This document shows positions 12,991 to 25,686 of a stretch of 64,000 bases of DNA, one piece after another. Numbering within the stretch: position 1 is the first letter of the stretch; every line of letters begins with the position of its first letter. The translations under genes and the position numbers were made by a program. Location: contig CM072809.1 of assembly GCA_037013495.1 (NCBI GenBank), positions 6,471,001 through 6,535,000 on the forward strand, read 5' to 3'. Source of the DNA: Hippophae tibetana. Lineage: Eukaryota; Streptophyta; Magnoliopsida; Rosales; Elaeagnaceae. The notes beneath the pieces are model-generated. The model was not told the DNA's origin, searched no databases, and saw only the letters and a program-made list of their open reading frames with translations.

Positions 12991-13725
12991 GTGGTTGGAT
13001 TAAGGGTGGAAGAGTAATTTTGTTTTTTTTTTTTGGTTTTAATTTTAAAGGAATAATATTGGGGAGGAATTATTGATTAATTTTCTTTGAGTACGAGTCA
13101 TTGAGTGAACGTTTGGTGAAGTTAGGGATTGGTTGACTTACAGAGCTATCTTTAGAAGCTCATTGCTCGTCATCAGTGATTAATTTTGATCACAACGTAC
13201 GTTCTTCCTTGGAACGTAACGATTATTGTGATAATTTTTTTTAATGATTTAATGTGCATTTTAAGATTAAGCTGATGTAACTTTTTAATTTGATGATTAA
13301 TGAGATTAATATATATATATAAAGCTTGATTAATACTAACATAATTATAAGCAACGCAATAGTACGGATGCGTGGAGATAATGGTCAAAAGGTCGGTTTG
13401 ATGTTGCTGAGACAGAAGAGGTTAAATTTGGTCAAACTACACAACCAACCCACTGAACATAATAAAGATAAATACATGGCCGGTATTGTCTCAACCACAT
13501 ATAATATATTTGATGATGTAAAATATTTAGAATTCAAATATATAGTATAATTATATATATATATATATATATGATGTGTCGTCGTTTCGTATGTCTCATG
13601 TAACTCACATTTTAGTTCACATTAATTTATAGACAGACACAAACGTACTTGTCTTCTTTAATGAAATATAGTGACCCCTTTATACCAATTTTCGCAATCA
13701 CTAACCCACTCGTCATGTATATGTA

Positions 13726-13755
13726 GTAAAGTAAAGTAAAGTAAAGTAAAGTAAA
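13726..13755. repeat. (GTAAA)n microsatellite
   Basis: Five to six uninterrupted GTAAA units run in tandem and end at AAACTAG. Confidence 0.9.
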
Positions 13756-15193
13756 ACTAGAAAACTCGTATATGTTCACAACTTTTTTTAAAAAAATAAC
13801 AATCTGTCTACAGTAATCACAAAGCTAATTGAAATATTATAAGTAATAAAAACAGATTTATTATAAATTGTGGTATTATAATAATTGATATGTTAGTTAA
13901 TGATATGTTAAAAAATAAATAATAAATTTATTTCATATTATTTATAAATATATTATAATTTATAATATAAAAAATTGATACACATTATTCGGTTCCTCTA
14001 TAAAAGTAAGCTTATTGATTACGCATGAAAAAGATGAAGTTATACTTAATTTCTAATTCCTAGTGACTATATGACGAGGTATTATTTAAACAAAAAAAAT
14101 TATTAAGTATTATTCATTACTTTTTAATTATAACACTTACAAATCAAAATAATTTATCTCTTTTTTTAAAGAAAAATTATTTTAATTTTAAATTTTATTA
14201 ACCTAAAATATCATATCATCGTATACTCCAAAATTAATGAATAATTTCATATACTTTTAAATATAAGTATTTTATAATGGTATTCATACTTAGAAAATTA
14301 TTTTATTATGCCATTACATTTATTTTTTGAAGTAGTACATATTTATAAAACATTATAATTTAAATCATTCTTAAATAACAAGTATTAGGCAATAAAAGTA
14401 TTGTTAAAAATAAGTTTTTTTTCAATTTTTAAATTTAATTATATAAATCAAATATTGTATTTTTATATAAGTGACAAGTCCAATAATCTTAATTTATTAC
14501 ACAATTTTTTTTATATTTTTATGCCTAAACTATTGAAATTTAGAAGAAAGCAAATAGATGAAATTAATCTTTAAATCTCATCTATTGAAATATGAGATTG
14601 GATTAAATTGAGTAAAAAAAATTCATAATATAAGAGTGTATAAAATTATATAAATAAAATTATTTATAAAATATTATATAATTTTTACACTATTTTATCT
14701 CAACGTTTAAAATTTAAAAAGATTAATTTTCTCTCGCCTGTGACTTATAAATCTCATTGATTGATATATGAGTGTAAAAATATTATAATCATTATTTATC
14801 ATATCACATATTCATAATTTAGTTTCAATTATTACTATTTTAATATATTTTGGTTAATTCATTTTGTTGTTTAATTTTATAATTTTATTTTTACACAACT
14901 AATATATACATGAACGAAAATTTCATACACGCTTATAACATGTTAGAAATTTGTGTAAAATTTTCGTACAAATATACAAAAATTATATACACTTATTTAA
15001 CTTTATTTTTTACGCTTAAAAGTTTTATACATTAAAAGATTCACTTAATTAAATTTATTTTTAAAATAGACCAAAATTTGACTTGAATTATCTGCCGAAC
15101 TTTTTAGGGGAAAAAAGACAATAAGTAGATAGAGAATGCTAAAAATACACTATTTTATTTTCTTTATTCTATTTTTTTAAACTAAATTCTCTT

Positions 15194-15198
<5 letters not shown>

Positions 15199-15231
<33 letters not shown>
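15199..15231. repeat. (AAT)n microsatellite
   Basis: About eleven uninterrupted AAT/ATA trinucleotide units. Confidence 0.9.
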
Positions 15232-15232
<1 letters not shown>

Positions 15233-18085
15233 TAAATTTTGAATTAATATAATAGATATTTTTAAGTTTCTAAAAATACCATAAATACTCTCAAATTTAA
15301 TGAAGTTTAAAGTTAATAGAAATGAATAGTAACATTTTATAGATAAAATTATAGAAATAATAATAAAACTATAAACACAAGATATAAGAATGTTTCTCAA
15401 AAAATATTGAATAAATACTAAAAGTGAGATTAAATCCTAAATAAAAAAAAGATAGATTTAAATATTCATCATTTTCAATAATAAAGATAATACTTTAAGA
15501 AAATATATAATTTATTATGAAAAATAAGATATAATATACTATTAATTTATAAATAAATCATCATAGATAGATTACCAAAAATCTCTAAGAAGAATAAAGG
15601 AAAAATTGGATACATCCATTTGAAAAAAAAGTATTAATAAAAACATATTTTAGAGAATTAATTGATACACAATAAAACTAGTACTACTAGATAATAAAAT
15701 AATAAATATAAAAGATGTTTTATTATAAATGATCCATGGAAACCTAAAATACCAAAAGTTAACATTCATAGTATACCTCATGTTTGATATTAATATTAAT
15801 GATAAGAATTTAAATATAATGTTACATTCATGTGAATTTAAAAGAGTAGATTCAATTAAAGAAAAAATAATACATTTTTAATGTATTATATAATAGGATA
15901 TTCATTAACAAACAATTATAATAGTTTACTATATAAGAAAATAAATTCAAATCGATAATTTTTTTCAAAAAATTAAACAAATAATAAAATCAAAAATATT
16001 ATTAAACTTTGAAATGTCAAAAGAATATAACTTAAATGTTAAAAAAACCTATGATACCAAGAATAAAAGATAATGTAACAAGAAATATTAATGTATAAAG
16101 GTGTATGTTTATAGATTTAAAAAAAAAACCTCTAACAAAGAAAAAAAGTGTTAACATATTTAAAATAATAAGTTAAAATAATAAAAACATTAGTATTTAT
16201 TAAGAAACTTTAAAATACTAAAAAAATAAAACTTACATATTAAAGAAAAAATCTCTCCTGAAAAAAAATAATATAACAAGAAACAGTGTATCAAAGTTTA
16301 TATTATAGATCTTGAGAAAGAAATATTAAAAAGGTAACATATTTAAAATAATAAATTTCACTTGTTCTACTTTCTATCGTGGTTTGTTGACACGTTATCA
16401 ATTTTCCAATTTTTCGTCAAAGCTATAAGGTTAATATATATCCTAACAATTACAATAAATTACAAAAATTCAATTATCTGTGAATAATGTGACTACTCAA
16501 AAGATGATTAGCTATGTAGCCCGAATTCAATTTTATATAAAAAAATCGCCTTACCGAGGAATGGATGTAAGTCTAGACTTATTGTACAATTAATTTAATA
16601 TATTTAAATTTTAAAATATAAAATAATGTATCTTGATTTTTTTCTTTCATTTCAAAATATTTTTAAAATTTTAAAGGTAAAAAATATTAAAATAAATCAA
16701 ATATTAATTTAAATAAATTTTTACAATTGAAATAATTTTGATAAGTAAAAAAATTATATAAATCAAATTAAATATTATTTTATAAAAATATTTACTATTA
16801 ATTTTATCCAATCATAAGTTGTAACTAAACACTTTATAAATTAATTATAATACAATTTATTATAATTTAATTTAATATATCTAATACAATACATCAAATA
16901 TATTATAAGAGAATTGTTATCAGTTAAGCTATGTTATATTTCTCATTTAAATTTGTGTTTTTTCCCAATAATTTCTATGTTTTAAACTTGTTTATTTTAT
17001 TTTTCTTTCTTGAACTGTTTTCAAAGTGCTTTTCTTATTTATTTATTTTTCTCTTAATCTGTAGCTCTTTTGTAAAAATGTTGTAATTGAGCTAAATCGG
17101 CTTACGGTATAATGTATAGATTCTAATGTTCCATTATCAACGTGCATTGATAAGTATATTATAAAGTATAGTCACTATATTAAATTCAAACGAATCCAAT
17201 ATACATTACGTGTGATATTAGGGAAAAAATTCACCAATTCGTTCTAGTCGAATCCTCCGTATAATAATTAGTTTTTTTGGTAACTAATTATAAAATATAT
17301 TACATAAAATTAATTATATTTTTTTAATAAAAATAATATATATTGAAATAGTATATAATTTTATTTATATAGTTTGTTATTTCTTCAAATAATTTCATTA
17401 GGAAAATATATGTTAATATTAAATTTATTTTTTATATTTTTTACATTCTACAAATAAAAAAAATTGTAATTTTGATTTGAGATAAAAAAATAATAAGTTA
17501 AAGAGCTTTTAATATACCCAAATTTTAATTTATTTTACACATGTAAACTATTTTTCTTTACATAAATGTATCTAGAATTTTATTTCGTTTACACATAAAT
17601 ATATTTTTTAGATTAAATTATTACACAAATTAATTAATATTAATTAATTGATATTATAAAATTTAATTAATTAACATGTGTGGTATTAATTAGTTGACCT
17701 AACTTAACTTAATTACAAAAAAAAATATCCATGTATAAACGAAATAAAGTATGGTACCTTTATGTAGAGAGAAAAAAAATTAGATACCTTGATATGAAAT
17801 AGATCATAATTGAAATACAACCAAATCAAGTTATTTACTCAAAAATCATAACACACAATTTTAAAATTAAATTCTAATAAGTTATATGCACATTAAGATA
17901 TAAATACATCCGGTCTCGTGAGTCAAATTTTTTACAATAATGATATCAAATTCAATAAATCTATTTTAATATAAAGATTCAAAATAGGAAACTTGAAATA
18001 TTACATTTTTACCAAAACTTATTAAAAGACGGTTAGTGTAATAAATATATAATTATCTTATTTACAAGTAATTAATGGTTTGGAA

Positions 18086-19274
18086 ATGATTAATTATTGG
18101 AGATAAAATTAAGGAGTAAATTAATGAGTAAATCAAGAACCTTAATTCAATGAGTAAATCAAGGAGTTGTCATCCTTAATTTAAGGAGTAATTCAATGAG
18201 TAAAACAAGAAATCCTTAATTTAAGGAGTAAATTAAGAAATGTTTAATTCAAAGAGTAAATCTCCTTATATATAGAATCCTTAATTCAATGAGTAAATTA
18301 AGGTATGTTTAATTCAAAGAGTAAATCTCTTTATATATAGTTATAGAATTGTAATGAAAATATAAAAGAAACAATACAACTTTGAAAGAGCTTGTTTTAT
18401 TTGGCAAGGCCTTTAGGTCTTGGCTTTTGGCCTTGGCGTTTTCTATACAAATTTTCAACATAGTATCAAAGCAAGTCGATCTTCTTGAAAAAAATTGTTA
18501 TTCCTATACTCAAAGTGCGTTTGACATTATATTAGAGCGATTTTTTATTCTATTTTTTTTTTCAAACCAAATTTCTTGGCGATGATGAATTGATCTCTCC
18601 TGCAGCTCATACTTGCCCTATGTGGAGGGAAAGTATTATGGTAAAAGGAAAGGTCTCACATTAAAACCAAGTTTTTGGCGATAATGGATTAAATATCTCC
18701 TGCAATTTCTACCTACCTGATGTGAAGGAGGAGTATTGTGGTAAAAGGAAAGATCCCACATTGAAATCAAGCTCTTGGCGATGATGGATTAAATCTCTCC
18801 TACAACTTCTACCGACTTGATGTGGAGGAGGAGTATTATGATAAAAGGAAAGGTCTCACATTGAAACCAAGCTCTTGGCGATGATGGATTAAATCTATCA
18901 TGCAGTTTATGCCTACCTGATGTGGAGGAGGAGTGTTGTGGTAAAAAGAAAAGTCCTATATTGAAACCAAGCTCTTGGTGATGATGGATTGAATTTTTCC
19001 TACAGCTTCTACCTACCTGATGTGGAGGAGGAGTATTATGGTAAAAAGAAAGATCCCACATTGAAACCAAGCTCTTGGTGATGATGGATTAAATCTCTCT
19101 TGTAACTTATACCTGCCCGATATGAAGGCAAAGTATTGTGGTAAAAGGAAAAGTTCCACATCGACAACAATACTTTTTTTTTACTCATTGAATTAAGAAG
19201 TTAACATTTTTTACTTTACTTATTAAATTACTACTTAAATTACTCCTTAATTTTATCTCCAATATTAATAATTA
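18086..19274 (+). mobile_element. Unclassified element with inverted ends, LTR-like left part and tandem-repeat core
   Basis: Both ends carry inverted copies of a block around GGAGATAAAATTAAGGAGTA (left at about 18100, right at about 19240-19260 on the opposite strand), and resemblance continues inward to TTAATTCAATGAGTAAA. The left part (18086-18460) resembles a retrotransposon LTR: it has AAGGAGTAA/TTCAATGAGTAAA repeats and ends in CA at 18460. The next bases, TAGTATCAAAGC, are one to two changes from the tRNA-Met primer-binding motif TGGTATCAGAGC. The core is six tandem 100-bp repeats. Its LTR vocabulary (TTAATTTAAGGAGTAATTCAA) is shared with the copia element at 22017. No protein is encoded. 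It may be a non-autonomous retroelement rearranged into an inverted structure. Target duplication was not found. Confidence 0.55.
18576..19172. repeat. Six tandem copies of a ~100-bp repeat
   Basis: The phrase TTGGCGATGATGGATT starts at 18576, 18675, 18775, 18875, 18975 and 19075 with small changes. Each unit also carries TGATGTGGAGGAGGAGTAT, GGTAAAAGGAAAG and a CCCACATTGAAACCA-like stretch, which recalls the CCCACATYG motif common in plant short LTR elements. The 93-codon minus-strand open frame inside it (18789-19070) is produced by the repeat periodicity being nearly divisible by three over part of the array. It is not a real gene. Confidence 0.9.
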
Positions 19275-21918
19275 TTTTTCTTGGTCTAAAGAAAAAAAAA
19301 TGAAGATAAATATTAGGAGTTCAGGGTTAGTTTTTGTTTCCAAAATAGAAGTAAAGATTTCAAAAATTAAAACTTTCAAATATACGAGAGAGAAATGCTA
19401 AAGCATTTCTCCAATTAGATAGCATTTATGTAATTATTAATAAAATTGAAGGGTATAAATTTAAAAAAATTGTGTTATATTAAATATGATATAATTATAA
19501 TTAATATGATAAATAATTATTAATTAAATTAATAATTTTTTTTAATTTTTTAATTAAATATTATATCAGTTGTATTAAAATTTTGTTTAAAAAATAGAGT
19601 AAAAAGAATGTACTGCTAGAATTCTTATAAGTAGATATCTAAAGAAAGTTCTATTAATAATAACTTATTATATAGTAATAAATTATTTATGCATAATGTC
19701 ATGTTCAAAAATAAATTTAAATATTTAGATACATCATTTATTATTTTATAATTGTTTATTTTGAATCTAAGTGTTATTTCTAAAGAGAATAAAATATTAT
19801 ATATGAAACAACGTCATGGAATTCCTAATGTCAAATAGAAGATGACTCGGAATTCTCTGTTATCGAGTCACTGTGACATGTTAATGGAGCATTGCAATCC
19901 GCATCCTCTAGTACATATCTATTCAAAATTTTCATAATAAAAAAAAATTAACAATATTTGTATATATAATATATAATATAATTTATAAAAATATTTAAAA
20001 TATTTATTTTGTTATGAATATATATCTAATAATAATAAAAATATATCCAATAAAATATATTTTTAAAGTTAAAATTACGTAAAAAAACATATATATAATA
20101 ATACAATCATACTTAAATTTAAATATATGTTTATCATTATTTATATTTATAGGTATAATTTTAATAAATTAAATATTTTAATAAATTATTTTATATATTT
20201 TAAGCATAAAAAATAATAACATTAATATTTTTATGTATTTTATTTGATATCAAGATGAATGGATTTGACTTTTACCGTAAACGATTTTTTGTTATTTATT
20301 AAAGAGTTAATGTAAAAAAATATTATTAAATTATTATGCTTATTTTATTTATATTATTAAAATATATTTTTTTATTTTTAATTAATTCATTTTTTATAAT
20401 TATATCATATTTTAGTCTCCATTTAATGGAATAATATATCAAATAATTAATTTATAAATTTAAAACAACACATATAATTAATGTGTGATTTCATTAGAAA
20501 AACTTAATAAAATAATATAAATAAAATAAATATAATAATTAAATAATATAAATAAGACAAAAAATAACTCAATAATATAAAATAATATATAATATTTTGA
20601 TATTATTTTTATAAATATACAAACTCTCCTTCATCTTTACTCTCCTCAAATAAATTTTTTATTTATATATACATAATAACATAAAGAATAATTATATTAT
20701 TATAATAATTTTTATTATTGTTGTAATAAAGTATATAAAATATTTATTTTATATTTAATATTAATTATGCTTTAATATTATTATTATTAATAAATTATTT
20801 TTATAAGAATATTAATTTATATTACGATGATATTATTACCTTAACGTAATTAGATAAAATTTAATTTATTTGACTTTTATCTAGGAATCAATTGATAATT
20901 AATAGGTAAGGTGGTAAAAAATAAAATAAATTTTATCTATTATTTTGTGTAATTTTAAAACCTAAAATTTTAAACTTTTAAATTTAGTTTTTAGGAAAAA
21001 ATTTATACTCTTTTTATTAATATTATTTGTTTTTTTTAATTACTTATTGAATATGATGTTGCGCTCCGGTTGGTTCAATTCTTTTTTAAATTGAAGATAG
21101 GGTCGGTCAATTCTTCAAATTTAATATAGGTTTTAATGTAATTATAATTAATATCATAAATAATTATTAATTAAAACAATAATATTTATTTTTTAATATA
21201 TAATTATTTATAATATTAATTTTAATAATATTATAGAATATATTTTTATATATAATATGAATTACTTATTATCCATATATAATATAAATTTGAAGTTCAA
21301 TAATTTTTGGTCTTTAATATTTATCTTTACCTTTAATCTTTTTTCATATATTTTAGTATTTAATCTTTTAAAATTTAACTTAACATAATTTAATCCCTTT
21401 TTATGAATATAAAAATAATTCATTAACTTTATAATAAAATATTGGGTTCAAAATCTATGAAAAAAGGTTAAAAATTAAAGTATCGATCATTGGGCTACGA
21501 ATAATTTGTAGCTGAACAATTGCAATATTTAAAGGAAAAATATATATTGTAATATCATTTCTTATTACATATCACAAGCCAAATATATATATAATCCCAA
21601 AAATAACAAAATATTTTATCCAATTTTTTTGAAAAAAATAAAGCATACAATTTATAATAATAAATATAACTATTAATAATGTTAACTGATGATAAATTAA
21701 AATATTTTTAATATTAAACATATATATTTAATATAAAATAATTAATTATTATTTTTAATTATAAAAATATATTATTTTTATGATTAAAAATTATAAATGA
21801 TATATTTTGTTTTCAATTTTTTTTCTAGCATAAACAAACGTATACATTTAGCGGAGACTTAGACTTATTTGGCTACACATATTTTTTAATTTTCTCAATT
21901 TTCCTGTTACTTAGACTT
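19275..21918. other. AT-rich intergenic DNA, no gene seen
   Basis: Only scattered short, low-complexity frames are present. A less AT-rich patch at about 21055-21120 contains a small inverted pair (TTCAATTCTT...AATTGAAGA), without further support for a feature. Confidence 0.45.
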
Positions 21919-22016
21919 TCTTTATATCATTTTGTTTTGTAAGGAACCAAAAATGATCATTTATCGCATTTTATAAACATATAGATTTGGTAGTAAAAAT
22001 TAAAATTAATTACATG
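21919..22016 (+). repeat. 98-bp direct repeat, left copy, flanking the copia element
   Basis: The segment begins TCTTTATATC and ends ACATG exactly at the first base of the 5' LTR. A copy of the same length with about six substitutions lies at 25687-25784, just after the last LTR copy. Shared words include AAGGAACCAAAAATGA and ATAGATTTGGTAGTAAAAAT. Confidence 0.9.
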
Positions 22017-22363
22017 TGTTGAAGATTATTATAAAGCTACTTAATTTAAGGAGCAAAACATAGAACAGAATAATAAATTTAATTCAATGAATCATAAATT
22101 AATCAACTAAGTATTTATTCTAATTAAGAGAAAAACTTTTGTAAGAGAAAATTAAGAGTAATTTTCTTGGGTGTAATTAGATTGTGAGTTGTGAGTGTTG
22201 TAAACATCCTCTGTAATTTCTCATCTTTCAGTAAAAAGATCAATAGCAGGTCCGGAGACATAAACAAGATTAGTCGAACTCCGTTATCAAATTTGTGTGT
22301 TATTTTTTTATTCTTATTTTCTCATAAATTTGACTTATCGAGAATTTGGGTAATTTTCAAACA
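22017..22363 (+). repeat. 5' LTR of the copia element
   Basis: It starts TGTTGAAG and ends CAAACA, with TG...CA ends. It shares with the 3' copies the blocks GTTGTGAGTGTTGTAAACA and AACAAGATT...GAACTCCGTTAT. The preceding five bases are ACATG. Confidence 0.85.
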
Positions 22364-22516
22364 ACTGGTATCAGAGCTTTTGGTGGTAATTTATGTCAAT
22401 TTTCTACAAGGTTACTATTCGATGATATTTGTTCATTGACGAAGGTATTCTAATACACGATGGTTTGTAGAAATAGTCAGAAACGATTCAGAGGAAATCA
22501 AATTTGAGTGGGAGCA

Positions 22517-24900
22517 ATGACTGCAGATGAAGAAATGATGAAACTCGAGAAATTTGATGGCACAGATGTCAAGTTTTTGAAATTACAGATAGAGAATTAT
22601 TTGTATAAAAGAAATCTATATCAATCTCTATCAAGGAAGAAACCAGAGGCTATGAAGGAAGAAGATTGAAATATTCTAAACAGACAAGCCCTTCGAGTTA
22701 TTCGATTGACGCTATCCCGCAATGTTGCTTTCAACATAGCAAAGGAAAAAGACCACAATGGGTAGTTTGTTCAACTTGCGGATGACAAAAGGTGTATCGG
22801 TAGCTCAACACTTCAATGAACTCAACACAGTCACAACCCAGTTGAGTTCAGTTGAAATTTAATTTGATGAAGAAGTACGAGCATTGATACTTTGGTCTTC
22901 TTTACCAGAAAATTGGAATGCTACTGACACGACTGTGAGTAGCTCGTTAGGAAGTAATAAGTTGAAATTTGATGATGTTCGTAATGTAGTTCTCAGTGAA
23001 GAGATCCGATGTAGAGAATCGGGTGAATCATCAACCTCTTCAGTTTTGCATATAGAGTTAAGAGGAAGATATTCAACCAGAAGGAATGGACGTGGTAGAA
23101 CAGACTACCAAGATAGATCAAAGGACAGGAGGTCCAAATCCAAGAATCCTAATAATTCTCATAGCTCAAAGTCTATCGAGTGTTGGAGTTGTGGGAGAAC
23201 CGAGCACTACAAAAATCAGTGCAAAAGTGCACCGAAGGACAAACAAGTGAAGACAAAGCCAAATGTTACTTCCACCTCAGGAGGAGATGGGAGAGATGAT
23301 GCATTGATATGCTCTTTGGAGAGCAATGAAGAATCTTGGGTGTTAAACTCTAGAGTATCGTTTCATGTTACTTCACAAAAAGAATTCTTTGAGAAATATG
23401 TCCCTGGAAACCATGAAAAGGTATATCTTGGTGATTATCAACTGTGTGCTATAATTGGCAAAGGTGTAGTGAAGATTAAGGTGAACGAGTCTGTTTTGGA
23501 ACTGAAGGATGTCAGTCATATTCTCGACCTAAGAAAGAACTTAATCTTAGTAAGGCAATTGACTAGTGAAGGTTACACTACAATCTTCCATGGTGATGAT
23601 TGAAAGATTTCAAAATGTGCAATGATAGTTTTTAGAGGCAAGAAGAGTGGCATTCTTTACATAATAGTAGGGGCACGTTGTTCAATCACAGTTGCATCAA
23701 ACAATGAAACATCAAATCTGTGGCACCAGAAACTAGGCCACATGAGTGAGAAGAGGATGAAGATTATGCACTCAAAGGGAAAAATTTCAAGCCTACAGTT
23801 TACAGAGATAGAGATGTGCGAAGATTGCATACTTGGAAAGCAAAAGAGAGTCAACTTTCAGACAAGTGGCATAACCCCAAATAAAGAAAGACTAGAGCTC
23901 ATTCACTCTGATGTTTGGGTACCAACGATCGTCTCATCCATTGGTGGGAAACACTACTTCATGAATTTCATTGATGATCACTCTCGGAAGGTATGAGTTT
24001 ACTTTCTAAAGCATAAGTCTGAAGTATTTGAGGCTTTCAGAAGATGGAAAGCTATGGTGGAAAATGAGACAGATTTGAAGATCAAAAAGCTTAGAACCGA
24101 TAATAGTGGTGAATATGAAGACATCAGATTCAAAAAAATTAGCTATGAGTATAGGATTAGAATGGAAAGAACTATGCCAGGCACACCTTAACACAATGGT
24201 GTAGCTGAGCGTATGATCTAAACGTTGACAGAAAGAGCCAAAAGCATCTGTATGCAACCATGTCTACCCAAGCAGTCAACACGACAACTTATTTGATCAA
24301 TCGAGTTTCATCTATTCCATTGGAGCACATAATATCAGAGGAGGCATAGAGCAAAATAGAGGTAAAAATATCACATCTAAAAGTTTTCGGCTATGTAGCA
24401 TTTGTGCATATTAGTGATCAAGGCAAGAATAAGATTAATCCTAAATCTAAGAAATACACCTTCATCGGCTATGGTGAGGATGAGTTTGACTGCCGCATTT
24501 AAGATGACGAAAATAAGAAAGTGATCCGTAGTAGAGATGTGATTTTCAATGAAAGAGAGATGTATAAGTTTATGCATAAAACAGACACCAATAACTCAAA
24601 GCAGAATGAGTTAGTATTTTTAGATGCAGATGATGTCCTAGATAGTTTCGTGAATGAACCAATTGTAACAAGTCCTCAGCCATAGGAACTCGTTGGACAT
24701 AGCAGTGTGCAATAGTCTGACATACCACAACCTTCTACTATAGCTCCTGTATTGAGAAGGTCTTCTCGACCTTATGTGCCTAACAAGAAATACATGAACA
24801 ATATGTTGCTGACTGATGAAGGTGCATTTCTTAAGGAGTAATTCAAGTGGGAGCTTGGCATGAAATTGAAGTTGTGCTTAACTTCAATTGGTCTGCTAGA
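22517..24900 (+). pseudogene. Copia gag-pol remnant (gag, protease, integrase; no RT)
   Basis: Gag starts at ATG 22517 (MTADEEMMKLEKFDGTD) and soon meets stops. An open stretch 22884-23603 covers the gag end, with the zinc knuckle CWSCGRTEHYKNQC (CX2CX4HX4C), and the protease. The protease active site, normally Asp-Ser-Gly, reads WVLNSRVSFHVT, so it is dead. A second stretch 23622-23996 has the HHCC integrase zinc region (LWHQKLGHMS...CEDCILGKQK) and the first catalytic part (HSDVW, FIDDHSRK). Further integrase and tail blocks follow to about 24840 across stops. The open frames are broken at 23603, 23999 and several later points. No reverse-transcriptase motif is found before the 3' LTR. Confidence 0.9.
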
Positions 24901-24974
24901 GTAACAAGACTAAAAAAGCTGTTGTATTGATCGAGGTGTGAAGAGAGATTGAAATTAGTCTTCAAGTGAGAGAT

Positions 24975-25343
24975 TGTTGGAGATTGCTATAAAACTATTT
25001 AATTTAAGGAACAAAACATGGAGCTTAATTCAAGAAGCAATTCAAGGAACCATTAATTTAAGGAGTAATTCAAGGAGTGAATTTTCCTATAAATATGTGT
25101 AATTGTAATGAATTAATCAACCAAGTATTCATTCCAATTGAGAGAAAAGCTTTTGTGAGAGAAAATTGAGAATAATCTTCTTGCGTGTAATTAGGTTGTG
25201 GGTTGTGAGTGTTGTAAACACCTTGTGTAATTTCTCTCTTGCAATAAAAATATCTACAACATGTTCGAAAACCTAAACAAGATTGACCGAACTCCGTTAT
25301 TAAATTTGTGTATTATTTTTCTATTCTTGCTTTATCATAAATC
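24975..25343 (+). repeat. 3' LTR of the copia element
   Basis: It begins TGTTGGAGATTGCTATAAAA immediately after a purine-rich tract. It is longer than the 5' LTR because it keeps extra TTAATTCAAGAAGC/TTAATTTAAGGAGTAATTCA units near its start, which look deleted from the 5' copy. Confidence 0.82.
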
Positions 25344-25686
25344 TTAATTTAAGGAGTAATTCAAGAAGTGATTTTTTTCTATAAATAGATGTGTAATTGT
25401 AATAAATTAATCAACCAAGTGTTCATTCCAATTGAGAGAAAAAATTTTGTGAGAGAAAATTAAGAGTAATTTTCTTGAGTGTAATTGTGTTGTGGGTTGT
25501 GAGTGTTATAAACATCTTGTGTAATTTTTCCCTTGTAGTAAAAAGATCTGCAGTAGGTTTGAAAACGTAAACAAGATTGGGTGAACTCTGTTATGAAATT
25601 TATGTTTTATTTTTTTATTGTTGTTTTCTCATAAATCTGATTTATTGAGATTTTATGTAATTTTTCTATTCTTGATTTCACGTAAA
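25344..25686 (+). repeat. Partial third LTR copy in tandem
   Basis: From TTAATTTAAGGAGTAATTCA at 25344 the sequence repeats what begins at 25053 in the 3' LTR, a period of about 291 bp. It carries GTGTTATAAACATCTTGTGT, AACAAGATTGGGTGAACTC and the LTR end region. It lacks the LTR beginning and runs directly into the right copy of the 98-bp flanking repeat. Confidence 0.8.

Larger units (their letters stand above)
12991..18085. other. Long AT-rich intergenic stretch, no gene seen
   Basis: No conserved protein block was found on either strand. Contents are an imperfect hairpin at about 13178-13248 (a CACAACGTACGTTC arm against GAACGTAACG plus TTGTGAT), a TA run at about 13552-13571, a GTAAA pentamer array at about 13726-13755, and an AAT trinucleotide array at about 15199-15231. 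The 15600-16350 part is A-rich on this strand and resembles decayed transposon DNA, but carries no diagnostic motif. Confidence 0.45.
22017..25686 (+). mobile_element. Ty1/copia LTR retrotransposon, internally deleted and inactive
   Basis: The 5' LTR spans about 22017-22363 (TGTTGAAGATT...CAAACA). It is followed two bases later by the primer-binding site TGGTATCAGAGC at 22366. The internal region holds gag, protease, GAG-pre-integrase and integrase remnants in copia order. After the integrase tail it runs straight to a purine-rich tract (CAAGTGAGAGAT) and the 3' LTR at 24975, so reverse transcriptase and RNase H are missing. The 3' LTR is followed by a second, partial LTR copy in tandem (break at about 25343/25344). 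5' and 3' LTR starts agree at roughly four bases in five, so the insertion is old. Confidence 0.9.

Noticed and set aside
18789..19070. 93-codon minus-strand open frame with PPPHQVGRSC-like repeats
   Set aside because: It is generated by the 100-bp tandem repeat array and does not resemble a protein family.
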